Assembly: GCA_040221055.1 (NCBI GenBank)
Contig: JAVJVN010000004.1
Span: 205,430-269,429, forward strand
Origin: Rhodothermales bacterium
GTDB taxonomy: Bacteria; Bacteroidota; Rhodothermia; Rhodothermales; UBA10348
Length of the DNA stretch: 64,000 bases
Reading direction: 5' to 3'
Part shown: positions 36,710 to 45,138 of the stretch, piece after piece
Layout: every line of letters starts with the position of its first letter
How positions within the stretch are numbered: position 1 is the stretch's first letter
The notes under the pieces: model-generated
Databases searched by the model: none
Told to the model about the DNA's origin: nothing
What the model saw: the letters and a program-made list of their open reading frames with translations, nothing else
Made by a program: the position numbers and the translations under genes

Positions 36710-39000
36710 TATTTCATTTCAAGTTTGATGCCAAGCGTCGGAATCATGGGCAGCTGATCGACCCGCCGGAGCGTGAAAAGGTCGAGGAAGAACAGGTTCC
36801 GGCGGTCATACGCATTGATGAGTCCGGCCTGGACGGTCAGGAAGGTCGTGGGGCCTATCCGGAATTCCCGGTCCGCCGAAAGGTCGACGCGGTGGTAGGT
36901 GGGTAGACGCCCCGTGTACGGACGTCCGTACAGCACGCGTTCGTCGCCCGGGTTTTCCCGGACGTTCACCAGGGTATCGAGCAGCACGAAGCGGTCGAAC
37001 CCGAGGGACTCGTTGAACGGCAGTCCGGATCCGAATTGCCAACGGGCACTCAGATTCACGCCCTTCAGGACCACCATGGCCATGGCGTTCAACTGGTGCG
37101 TCCGGTCGTGGGGCGGTGCGTATTCGACATCATCCTCACCGGTCAGCAACTGCAGGGACCGGGACTGGGTCTGGTACCGCACATTCGAGAAACCCCAGCT
37201 CAGGCTGCCCTGGAATACGCGGCCATTGCCGATTTCCATCCGGGCGTCAATGCCGTTGGCCGTACCGGAAGCCTCCTCCAGATTGGTCGTGAAGCGCGGA
37301 AAGGCCGTCCATTCGGAAACCAGCAAATCCTCCATCTCCTTGTAGAACCCTTCCAGCGAAAGCGCCAACCCGTCTGTCGGCTCGAGCCGGTATCCCAGGA
37401 TGGCATGCCGGGCGGTCGGGATGACATTCAGCGGCGCGGCAGTCCACGCCGTGAAAATGTCCCCCGCATCGCGGCGGTCGTTGAGGCCCGTTACCTGCTG
37501 ATGATAGACGCCACCGGCGGCGGAGAACCGGTGCTTGCCGGTATTGAACACCACGCGCAGGCGGGGCTCGAGGAAGGTCTGGCTCTTGCTGGGGAACGAC
37601 TGCAACCGCACGCCGGGCTGGACGCGAAGGCCGTTGTCAAAAGAAAACTCGGGCTCCACGAAGGCCCCGACCTCGGTCAGGTATTCCCGCTCGAAATCCA
37701 CATTCTGGAACAGACCGCCCAGGTCGGCCTCCAGCGTCGAGTTGGACAGGAACAGCCCCCAGTTCACGTCGGTGTTGCCCACATAATGCGTCACGTTGGC
37801 GGCGAACGAGAACATCTCGACCGCGGTCGACCGGATGGGATTGCCCACCGGCCCGAATTCATTGGTCAACGTGGAATACGAACTGATGACTTCGGCGAAC
37901 ACCGGCAGAGCCGCCGGCAGGAAGATGAGTCGCCCCCCAATGGCTGCATTCTCGTAGACCACCTGGTCCTGGGTAATGCCGTCCGCGTCCTCGTTCAGCG
38001 GATTCACGCCCAGCCGACCCGTATCGTCCGTCATGATGCCGGTGATGGACAACTGGGCACTCTGGCCCAGGTTGGCATGGATTTTCCCGAAGATGTCGCC
38101 GAACGCGAACGGCAACGGCTCATCGATGATCTTGGCGGCGCCGTTCTCGATGACCGACTCACGGACCGAAATCAGGAACGAGGCCTTGCCCGGGACGAGT
38201 GGCCCCTCCAGTCGCGCGGTGCTCACGAACGGGGCCACCGAGACGGCACCCACGTACCGGCGCTTGTTGCCGGTGCGGGCCGAAATATCCATGACGGAGG
38301 ACAAGCGCCCCCCGTACCGGCTTCCGTAGCCCCCGGCGTAGACGTCGGCCGTATTGATGATGTCGGAAGGAAACGCCGAAAAGAAGCCCACGATGTGGAA
38401 CGGCTGGTAGATGACCATGCCGTCCAGCAACACCAGGTTCTGGGTGGGTTCACCACCGCGTACGAACAACTGGCCTCCGCGGTCGCCCTGGGACACAATG
38501 CCCGGCAGCGCCGTCAGGTAGTTCACGAGGTCGGCCGAGATGTCCGGCGCCGGAACGAGGGAAATGTCCGCGGGACGGACGGTCTGGAGTCCGGCCGTGA
38601 TGTTGGCCGCTCCCGCTGTTTCCCGCTGGACCTCGACCACCACTTCGCCAAGTTCGGTCCGGGATTCGGCCAGGCTGTAGTTCCGGGTTTCAATCTGTCC
38701 TCCGGCGAGCGTGATGGACTCCTCGATGGCATCGAATCCGATGTAGGTGATACGGAGGATGTACGTCCCTGGCTCCAGGCGCGAGACTGCATAGAACCCG
38801 TCGGTGTCTGTAGCCGAGCCGAACAGGTTGCCGTCCGATGCGGTCAGCGTGACATTCACGCCCGGTACCGGTTGGCCATCGGCCGCGTCGGTGACGAATC
38901 CTCGGATGGTGGCGGTCTGGGCCGATACCTGGCCGGCGAACAGCCAGGCCATGCAGATCACGGACAGCAGGTGTCCAATGACGTTCGGGCGTCGTATCAC
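36709..39000 (-). CDS. TonB-dependent outer-membrane receptor (pair 1)
   Basis: A 763-residue receptor. It has a signal peptide (about 1-27), then a CarboxypepD-reg-like domain (about 28-115, with RGFVTDAADGQPVPGVNVTL). The TonB plug (about 130-240) has GDRGGQLFVRGGEPTQNLVL and FSAFPSDIINTADVYAGGYG, and a beta barrel runs to the C-terminus. A GTG start at 39000 gives a good signal peptide. It transports an unknown substrate with its DUF4249 lipoprotein partner, encoded directly downstream. The plug is very similar to that of the receptor at 39978-42272, so the two pairs arose by duplication. Confidence 0.9.
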   Translation of the reverse strand: MIRRPNVIGHLLSVICMAWLFAGQVSAQTATIRGFVTDAADGQPVPGVNVTLTASDGNLFGSATDTDGFYAVSRLEPGTYILRITYIGFDAIEESITLAGGQIETRNYSLAESRTELGEVVVEVQRETAGAANITAGLQTVRPADISLVPAPDISADLVNYLTALPGIVSQGDRGGQLFVRGGEPTQNLVLLDGMVIYQPFHIVGFFSAFPSDIINTADVYAGGYGSRYGGRLSSVMDISARTGNKRRYVGAVSVAPFVSTARLEGPLVPGKASFLISVRESVIENGAAKIIDEPLPFAFGDIFGKIHANLGQSAQLSITGIMTDDTGRLGVNPLNEDADGITQDQVVYENAAIGGRLIFLPAALPVFAEVISSYSTLTNEFGPVGNPIRSTAVEMFSFAANVTHYVGNTDVNWGLFLSNSTLEADLGGLFQNVDFEREYLTEVGAFVEPEFSFDNGLRVQPGVRLQSFPSKSQTFLEPRLRVVFNTGKHRFSAAGGVYHQQVTGLNDRRDAGDIFTAWTAAPLNVIPTARHAILGYRLEPTDGLALSLEGFYKEMEDLLVSEWTAFPRFTTNLEEASGTANGIDARMEIGNGRVFQGSLSWGFSNVRYQTQSRSLQLLTGEDDVEYAPPHDRTHQLNAMAMVVLKGVNLSARWQFGSGLPFNESLGFDRFVLLDTLVNVRENPGDERVLYGRPYTGRLPTYHRVDLSADREFRIGPTTFLTVQAGLINAYDRRNLFFLDLFTLRRVDQLPMIPTLGIKLEMK

Positions 39001-39093
39001 AAGGGTTGGGGGAAAATCCGGAAAGACAGGAAACTGAATGTTACGGATAACGAGCGTGGCAGGAAAGGCCGAAGTGGTGCAGAATTCAATGCA

Positions 39094-39981
39094 CTACGGC
39101 TCCACGACGAACCCCGCGAGGTCGGCAAGGGCCGGCGCGGGCAACCACATGAGGGTGACCCGACTCACGGATCCGAAAAAGCCGTGCCCGTCCTGGATGT
39201 TGCCCTCCGCGGAACCGGACCACTCGGCGCTCAGGATGGTGGACTGAACGGAAATGCCCGAAAGCGACAATTTACCCGCTGGCGTGTCGACGCCGAGCAG
39301 GTTCAACACCCACTGGCGGTCCGAATTCAGGAAGACCGTGAAACGCCACCCGGCCTGCACGGCAGTCCCTGTTTTGCCGTAGTTGATTTCCACGTCCTGG
39401 ACCTCCTGCGAGCCCGGGGGCCGGACGCGGTACACCATGGACATCTGCTCGGGCTGGACCTGGACGCCCGGCAGCGTCAGGGGCAGCGAAACCCCTGTCG
39501 GCTGGATGTCAGCCGACCCGACGATGACCGGGGGCACGTCCGGGACGGTCGTACGCGCGGTCAGCACCGGTGCATCCGGACGCGACGGATCGGATACCTC
39601 CAGGCGGTAGGTGCCCAGCACGGGTCTGAATTCCGCCTCGAACAGCGTACCGGTCAGGCCGTCGGGTTGCCCATCGGCCACCCGCCATTCGACCACCTCG
39701 CCCGTGGGCTCGTGGATGGTCCGGACGCGGGCCGACGACGCACTGGATGCGTCCGAAAGAATAGTGGGACGCAGCCGCTCTACGCGCAACTGCTGCGTGT
39801 CTTCCAGCATCGTCAGGAACCCGTGCACGGCGAACAGGCTGCCGGACTGGTCCGACAGCGGGTCGACTTCGTTGGCGCAGCCGGCCAGCAGGAGGCCGCA
39901 CACCAGCGCTGCCATAACTCCGGCGCGGAGGCCGGCCAGTGTCCGGATTGCAGAGCCCATATGGGTATTCGGTGAGCTCAT
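39094..39981 (-). CDS. DUF4249-type outer-membrane lipoprotein (pair 2)
   Basis: A 295-residue lipoprotein with a hydrophobic signal ending LLLAGCANEVDPL (Cys about residue 35). The beta-rich body resembles the pair-1 protein: SLFAVHGFLTMLEDTQQLRV after the lipobox, TYRLEVSDPSRPDAP, and GHGFFGSVSRVTLMW near the C-terminus. ATG 39981 overlaps the receptor stop (ATGA). An in-frame open stretch extends far upstream, but that part lies inside the receptor's own coding region and is discounted. ATG at 39960 is an alternative start closer to the hydrophobic core. It ends 93 nt before the next receptor gene. Confidence 0.8.
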   Translation of the reverse strand: MSSPNTHMGSAIRTLAGLRAGVMAALVCGLLLAGCANEVDPLSDQSGSLFAVHGFLTMLEDTQQLRVERLRPTILSDASSASSARVRTIHEPTGEVVEWRVADGQPDGLTGTLFEAEFRPVLGTYRLEVSDPSRPDAPVLTARTTVPDVPPVIVGSADIQPTGVSLPLTLPGVQVQPEQMSMVYRVRPPGSQEVQDVEINYGKTGTAVQAGWRFTVFLNSDRQWVLNLLGVDTPAGKLSLSGISVQSTILSAEWSGSAEGNIQDGHGFFGSVSRVTLMWLPAPALADLAGFVVEP

Positions 39982-42272
39982 TTGAGGTCCACCCGCAGTC
40001 CGAACGACGGGATGATGGGAAGTTGATCCACGCGGTCGCCCGAGAAAATGTTGTATTCGAAGATATTCGCCCGGTCGTAGGCGTTGATGACCCCGCCCTG
40101 GAGCGTCACATCCCCGAATGCCTGCCGGAAACGGTACTCCACGCTGAGGTCCAGGCGGTGGTACGTCGGCAACCGGGCAGCGAAACTCTCCGCACGAGAC
40201 ACGAACGTGGTGCCGTTGCCCGTCAGGTGCTCGTCCGAGGCCGGATTCGTGACCGTCACGCTGTCGTAGTAGCCGTTGACTTTCGTGAAGGGGAGACCCG
40301 ATCCGAATTGCCAACGTCCGGACACGGCGGCGGCCCCGACCTGCCACTTGATCATGGCGTTGGCCTGATGCCGGCGATCGTGGGGAGGCCGGAACCGGGC
40401 CTCCTCCAGGAAGCCTATACCCCCGCCGGCAAAAAAGAAGGATTGGGACCGTTGGCGCGGACGGTGGTACGCTACCCCGGCAAGGCTGTACCCCACGCTG
40501 GCAGCCACGCGGCGCGTCTGTACGTCCACCGTCACATCCAGGCCCTCGGCGCGCCCCTCCACGCTGGAGAATACCGCTACCTCATCCACCTGCCGGGTGA
40601 ACACGGGAAAGGCAATATGCTCCAGGTCCTTGCGGTACGCTTCCACGGACAATTCCAGCCAGCGTGTGAGCACGCCTTTCCAGCCCACTATGAGATGCGT
40701 GGCCTGGGGTACGGGCAGATTGCGCGGGGAGGCGGCCCAGGTCGTGAACACATCCGATACGTCCTGCTCGTTGGTCAGCCCCACGATCTGCTGGTGGTAG
40801 ACCCCCCAGGCGGCGCTGAATCGGTGGCGTGACACAGGCAACCACGTCATGCGCAGCCGCGGCGCCCAGGTCATGTCCCGCCCGCGGGAAAAGGCTTCCA
40901 CGCGGAGGCCGGGTTCAATCCGGAACGTCCTGTTGACACCGATCCGGGCCTGCATGTATCCCCCGCCACTCGTCATGGCACCGGTCACGGCGCGCTGGGC
41001 GGTACCCACGTCGAACTCGAACTTGTGGGTGTTGCCGAACATGCCGAAGTGGAGGTGACTTTCGCCCAGGAGGTACGAAAAGTTGATCTTCAATGCGTAG
41101 TCGTCAATGTCTGACGTGCGCAACTCGGTGGGCGTCAACCGGTAGCGGCTCCGGATGCGCGAGTAGTACGTGGACAGCTCGGTCGTCACCGCCGATTCGG
41201 GCGGCATGTAGAAGTACCGCGCCCCGTAGGCATCGTTCTTCCAGGTGGACCGGCGTGTCGTGGCGCTCCCGGTGCTCTCCAGGTTGCCGGAGTCATACGT
41301 CTGCAGGCCCGTGAAGGAGAAGGTGGACGTGGGTGTCAGGAAGGCATGCAATTTCGCGAACCGGTCGCCGAAGCGGAACGGCATTTCCTGACCCAGCAAC
41401 GTGGGCGCCACGCGATCAATGATGGATTCGCGGGCGGAAAGCACCAGGGAAACCCTGTCTTTCGACACCGGGGTCTCAATCCGGATTCCGCTCAGGAACG
41501 GGGCCATGGAGGCCGAGACCCGCGTCCGGGACTTGTCGCCGTTGCCGGTGGCAATGTCGATGACGGATGAGATCCGTCCGCCGAACTGGGCCGGGAAGCC
41601 CCCGGCATAGACGTCCACCCAGGCAATGTTGTCGGCCGGGAAGGCGCTGTAGAAGCCGACAATATGGAATGGCTGAAAGATCGGGATACCATCCACCAGG
41701 ACCAGGTTCTGGGTGGGCGTGCCCCCCCGGACGAAGAGTTGGCCGCCCCGGTCGCCCGTGGTCACGACACCCGGCCGGGTCTGGAGGTATCCGGCCAGAT
41801 CATAGGTCACGTCCGGCATGGGTACCGAGGCCAGGTCCCGGGGGCGGATGCTGGTCACCCCGGCATCGTAACCACCACCCCGTCCGGCGACGGATTCAAC
41901 CACCAGCTCCTGCAATTCCGTGGATGAAGGAGACAAAGCAAGATCAACGGACAGGCCCGCGCCCGTCACCACGACCGTCTGTTCCACCGGCCGATAGCCC
42001 ACGAACGACGCCCGCAGGCGATATGCACCCGGGCCGGACACGTGCAGGACATAGTGGCCATCCCGGTCCGCAATGGTGCCTGCCACCCGATCCGCGCCGG
42101 AAAAGACCTGGACGGTCGCACCCGGAAGCGTAGTGCCGGTGGAGGCATCCCGGATGATGCCGTCAATCGGCAGCGTCTGGGCTGCGACGGGTGTGGTGAG
42201 CACCAGGAGCAGGAACACCATGGGCCAGCCGGCCGAAACATTTGGGCATCCCCGTTGCGTTGAAGTGTCCAT
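39978..42272 (-). CDS. TonB-dependent outer-membrane receptor (pair 2)
   Basis: A receptor of about 764 residues: signal peptide ending LTTPVAAQT, a CarboxypepD-reg-like domain (GIIRDASTGTTLPGATVQVF), a plug with GDRGGQLFVRGGTPTQNLVL and FSAFPADNIAWVDVYAGGFP, and a beta barrel to the C-terminus. The start is uncertain. ATG 42272 (MDTSTQRG) or 42278 gives a long n-region; ATG 42221 gives a very short signal. With 42272 the start codon overlaps the divergent start of the small gene at 42271. It forms an operon with its DUF4249 partner and probably with pair 1. Confidence 0.87.
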   Translation of the reverse strand: MDTSTQRGCPNVSAGWPMVFLLLVLTTPVAAQTLPIDGIIRDASTGTTLPGATVQVFSGADRVAGTIADRDGHYVLHVSGPGAYRLRASFVGYRPVEQTVVVTGAGLSVDLALSPSSTELQELVVESVAGRGGGYDAGVTSIRPRDLASVPMPDVTYDLAGYLQTRPGVVTTGDRGGQLFVRGGTPTQNLVLVDGIPIFQPFHIVGFYSAFPADNIAWVDVYAGGFPAQFGGRISSVIDIATGNGDKSRTRVSASMAPFLSGIRIETPVSKDRVSLVLSARESIIDRVAPTLLGQEMPFRFGDRFAKLHAFLTPTSTFSFTGLQTYDSGNLESTGSATTRRSTWKNDAYGARYFYMPPESAVTTELSTYYSRIRSRYRLTPTELRTSDIDDYALKINFSYLLGESHLHFGMFGNTHKFEFDVGTAQRAVTGAMTSGGGYMQARIGVNRTFRIEPGLRVEAFSRGRDMTWAPRLRMTWLPVSRHRFSAAWGVYHQQIVGLTNEQDVSDVFTTWAASPRNLPVPQATHLIVGWKGVLTRWLELSVEAYRKDLEHIAFPVFTRQVDEVAVFSSVEGRAEGLDVTVDVQTRRVAASVGYSLAGVAYHRPRQRSQSFFFAGGGIGFLEEARFRPPHDRRHQANAMIKWQVGAAAVSGRWQFGSGLPFTKVNGYYDSVTVTNPASDEHLTGNGTTFVSRAESFAARLPTYHRLDLSVEYRFRQAFGDVTLQGGVINAYDRANIFEYNIFSGDRVDQLPIIPSFGLRVDLK

Positions 42273-42522
42273 GCGCATCACCAAATCCAATATCCGGTAC
42301 GTCCTGCTCGCCTTCCTGGCGGTGTTTTTCGTATTCGTGGTGGCCGATACGCTGGGCATATTCAATCCCGAACCGTGGTATGAAGTGCCACACGGCAACC
42401 ATACACACTACTTGCCGAAGGATTGCGACCCGCCCCTGTCCACCTCACAGGCCCCCACCACGCGTCCGGGACCCGGTGAAACCGTCGATTGTACCGGGGC
42501 CATCGTACCCATCCTCCCCTGA
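42271..42522 (+). CDS. Small single-pass membrane protein, unknown function
   Basis: An 83-residue protein: a basic N-terminus (MRITKSNIR), one transmembrane helix (YVLLAFLAVFFVFVVADTLG), then a polar outer part with FNPEPWYEVPHGNHTHYLPK, several His and two Cys, and a Pro/Thr-rich end. The His- and Cys-bearing stretch looks selected for and might bind metal, but no family was recognised. Its ATG overlaps the antisense start codon of the TonB receptor (shared CATG), and its last 78 nt are antisense to the GNAT gene tail. These overlaps make the call less certain, although the charged/hydrophobic/polar layout is that of a real membrane protein. Confidence 0.55.
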   Translation: MRITKSNIRYVLLAFLAVFFVFVVADTLGIFNPEPWYEVPHGNHTHYLPKDCDPPLSTSQAPTTRPGPGETVDCTGAIVPILP

Positions 42523-43002
42523 TGCCGCACCGGCCGACAGCCGTCCGATGGCTTCGGCATCCAGCCGCATCTTGAGCCAATCGTCGAGGGGTTCGGCCCC
42601 CAGTTGTCTGTAGAATGCGATGGCGGGCTCGTTCCAGTCCAGTACGCTCCATTCCAGGCGTTGGCACCCACGCTCGGCGGCCAGGCGCACCAGGGCCGTG
42701 AGCAAGGCATACCCTATGCCCCGTCCGCGGGACGACTCCTCCACATACAGGTCTTCCAGGTACATCCCGAAATTGGTCAGGAAGGTGGAGTAGCTGTGGA
42801 AGAAGAGGGCGAACCCGACCGTCCGTTCATCCACTACGGCCACCAGGGCTTCAACCCGGGGTCGGGCATCGGCGGCCAGCTGGGCGCGGAGGCGCGCCTC
42901 ATCCGGCCGGGATTCGTGGGCCAGACGTTCGTATGCGGCCAATTCGTTGATGAGACGAACCAGCTCCGGGGCGTCGTCGGGCGTCGCGGGACGGATGTAC
43001 AT
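42445..43002 (-). CDS. GNAT-family N-acetyltransferase
   Basis: A 185-residue GNAT protein starting MYIRPATPDDAPELVRLINE. Motif A is LEDLYVEESSRGRGIGYALL (acetyl-CoA pyrophosphate loop RGRGIG), and the motif B region is WNEPAIAFYRQLGAEPLDDW. The stretch STFLTNFGMYLEDLYV resembles spermidine/spermine-type acetyltransferases, so a polyamine or other amine is a possible acceptor. The last 25 residues are Gly-rich and low in complexity, and are encoded antisense to the small gene ending at 42522. It lies 16 nt downstream of the M1 peptidase gene on the same strand. Confidence 0.85.
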   Translation of the reverse strand: MYIRPATPDDAPELVRLINELAAYERLAHESRPDEARLRAQLAADARPRVEALVAVVDERTVGFALFFHSYSTFLTNFGMYLEDLYVEESSRGRGIGYALLTALVRLAAERGCQRLEWSVLDWNEPAIAFYRQLGAEPLDDWLKMRLDAEAIGRLSAGAASGEDGYDGPGTIDGFTGSRTRGGGL

Positions 43003-43018
43003 GGCAATGGGGGCAGGA

Positions 43019-44935
43019 TTACCGGAAAACGGTCAAAAGCCCGAATGCACCGGAAGTTCTAACAACATAGACCCCGGCGGGCAGATGCGTAACCTCAATC
43101 CGGTTGCGGCCGGCGGCGAGCGGGCCGGACCAGACGGTCCGGCCGGTCATGTCCATTACGCGGGCGTTCCCGGGCGCGTCCACCCGGACGGTCACGCCGT
43201 CCCGCGCGGGATTCGGGTACACGTCGAGCTGCGCCCCCTGCTGCCCATCGCGCGCATGCTCAACGCCCGTTCCGGTTTCGGCCGGTTCCCACAACGCCCA
43301 TCCTTCGGGGTCCAGGAGCACCGTCTGGATGGACGTCGGAAGCGTGCCGGCAGGAAGCGGAATCCGGAACGTCTGTTCGCCGGCATCCAGGACGAAATCG
43401 GCCACGATGACGGTATCGGCCAGTACCACGTGGAGGGGGACCGGCATCTCGAACGCCGGGATGTTCGACGAGTCGAACTGCTCCTGCCGGAGAACCACGT
43501 CCACGGCATCCGCAGCGGGCGTCCACGTCATCCGGATGACCGGGTGTCCGGTCCCGGACCGGACCCATTGGTCAAGGAACCGCTGGAAGTCCTGGCCCGA
43601 CACCGCCTCCAGCACGTCCTGGAATCGCTGCGTATCCGTCAGTCCATGCCAGGCGCCGCCCGGCTCATCGGCGCCCGCATAGGCATGCAACACCGCTCGG
43701 TACACGGAATCGCCGACCATCCGGCGGATCATCCGGAGCACCATCCAGCCCTTCGTATAGACCCGCGTGGCATCGAACATGTCGGCCACATCGGTGGTGT
43801 CGGTGAGCACGAGGGTACCCCGGGCCCGCAGCGCCCGGTCCCGGTACAGGTCGAACAGGAAGGCGTGCATTCCCTGGAAACGGTCCGGGTCCGATTCCAT
43901 ATGGAGGAACTCGGCCTGCGTGGCGAAGCCTTCGTTCAACCACAGGTCCTCCCAGGAAGCCAGTCCCACGCTGTTGCCGAACCACTGGTGGGCCAACTCG
44001 TGGCTGACCAGGTTCAGACCGATGTTGCCCATGGAGCTCATGGTCTGATGCTCCATGCCGCCCCGGAAGGTGACCTGCGCGTGCCCGTACTTCTCGTTGG
44101 CGAACGGATACGGGCCGTACCAGTCCTCGAACAGCGGCATCATGTCGATGACTTCGCGCCAACCGCTGAAATCGTCAATCCCCGCAAAGGCATTACCCCC
44201 CGCAAACACATAATGCAGGATGGGCAGTTCCAGCGGGCCCCACGTCGCGGCCAGGGCCGGGGGACGGATATACGCCTGCTCGTACACGTCGTACGTACCG
44301 GCCGCCAATGAAATCAGGTACGACGCGATGGGATAGTGGTGCTCCCACGTCCATGTGGTCGTCCCGTCGGGGTGAGCCTCGCTGGAATCCAACAGGCCGT
44401 TGGACCCGACGCGGATGGGATCCGGTACCCGGACGGATACCCGGACCGAATCGGCCTTGTCGGACGGATGGTCGTGGTTGGGCCACCAATCACTGGCTCC
44501 GTAGGGCTCGCTCAGCGTCCAGATGTAGGCCCCGGAGGACACCGTCCCGGTTTGCCAGGACCCGAAACCCGATGAAGCCGGGGTCCCGTCGTACGCCACC
44601 GTGAACCGGAAGCGGTCTCCCGACGTGAGCGGGTAGTCCACGTACAGATGGCCGTCCGCATGCGTGTATCCAAGGACGGCGCCCGAGGCATCCCGGACCG
44701 CCCGCACCTGCAATACCGATGACAACTCCAGCGTGACGGCCTGAAGGTCCGTCCGGGCCCATCCGTCCACCGTGACCTCGCCCCGCAGTTCGGGGGAGCC
44801 CCCGGGGTCCACCTCAAGCGCCAGGTCGTACCAGGTCACATCAAGGTGCTGTCCGGTCGCGCTCCCCGCTGGAAGCGCCAGCATTGCAAGAGCCGCCATC
44901 CACAGGCGCAGCGTCGGGATCAGGACGGTCTTCAT
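43019..44935 (-). CDS. Secreted M1-family metallopeptidase with sorting domain
   Basis: A 638-residue exported aminopeptidase-like enzyme. It has a signal peptide (about 1-28, ending SATGQH), an N-terminal beta domain, and a catalytic domain with the exopeptidase motif as FRGGMEHQT. The zinc site is HELAH (His312, Glu313, His316), with the third ligand Glu335 in LWLNEGFA exactly 18 residues on. A sorting-type domain closes the protein (VYPNPARDG, MDMTGRTVWSG, AGVYVVRTSG). M1 enzymes cleave N-terminal amino acids. ATG 44935 is chosen for the signal peptide. The first 95 nt overlap the 3' end of the ferredoxin-like gene in another frame. Confidence 0.9.
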   Translation of the reverse strand: MKTVLIPTLRLWMAALAMLALPAGSATGQHLDVTWYDLALEVDPGGSPELRGEVTVDGWARTDLQAVTLELSSVLQVRAVRDASGAVLGYTHADGHLYVDYPLTSGDRFRFTVAYDGTPASSGFGSWQTGTVSSGAYIWTLSEPYGASDWWPNHDHPSDKADSVRVSVRVPDPIRVGSNGLLDSSEAHPDGTTTWTWEHHYPIASYLISLAAGTYDVYEQAYIRPPALAATWGPLELPILHYVFAGGNAFAGIDDFSGWREVIDMMPLFEDWYGPYPFANEKYGHAQVTFRGGMEHQTMSSMGNIGLNLVSHELAHQWFGNSVGLASWEDLWLNEGFATQAEFLHMESDPDRFQGMHAFLFDLYRDRALRARGTLVLTDTTDVADMFDATRVYTKGWMVLRMIRRMVGDSVYRAVLHAYAGADEPGGAWHGLTDTQRFQDVLEAVSGQDFQRFLDQWVRSGTGHPVIRMTWTPAADAVDVVLRQEQFDSSNIPAFEMPVPLHVVLADTVIVADFVLDAGEQTFRIPLPAGTLPTSIQTVLLDPEGWALWEPAETGTGVEHARDGQQGAQLDVYPNPARDGVTVRVDAPGNARVMDMTGRTVWSGPLAAGRNRIEVTHLPAGVYVVRTSGAFGLLTVFR

Positions 44936-45137
44936 GGGAATCGGGGGATAACAACCGGGAATATACCGTTTCCCCCGTTCGAAGCATGTCCCGCACGTAC
45001 GGTTTGCAGTATCCGCACCCGGTACCGAACCGGACATGCTTCGCCAGCGCACACACGGTCCGGCAATCGTGCCGGACGGCAACGTCCTTCAGGGCGGCGA
45101 AGGTAACGCGGTCGCAGACGCATCGATCAATCCGCAT
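44841..45137 (-). CDS. BFD-type [2Fe-2S]-binding protein
   Basis: A 98-residue protein. Its first 55 or so residues form a bacterioferritin-associated-ferredoxin-like domain with four cysteines spaced C-x-C-x32-C-x2-C: Cys6 and Cys8 in RCVCDR, Cys41 and Cys44 in GCGYCKPYV. This is the ligand set for a [2Fe-2S] cluster. Residues after about 66 are encoded inside the start of the M1 peptidase gene and look unconstrained. ATG 45137 is used; the preceding gene's stop ends at 45139. It follows the BtuG-like gene in the riboswitch-controlled operon, so a redox role in cobalamin handling is possible but unproven. Confidence 0.75.
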   Translation of the reverse strand: MRIDRCVCDRVTFAALKDVAVRHDCRTVCALAKHVRFGTGCGYCKPYVRDMLRTGETVYSRLLSPDSHEDRPDPDAAPVDGGSCNAGASSGERDRTAP

Positions 45138-45138
45138 G

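Noticed and set aside
37036..39975. 979-codon open frame on the plus strand across the TonB receptor and DUF4249 genes
   Set aside because: It is antisense to two well-supported genes with signal peptides and conserved motifs. Its translation is Arg/His/Gly-rich with no domain. GC-rich third positions keep opposite frames open.
39982..40347. 122-codon upstream extension of the second DUF4249 gene
   Set aside because: It lies inside the TonB receptor coding region. A lipoprotein signal needs the start near 39981.
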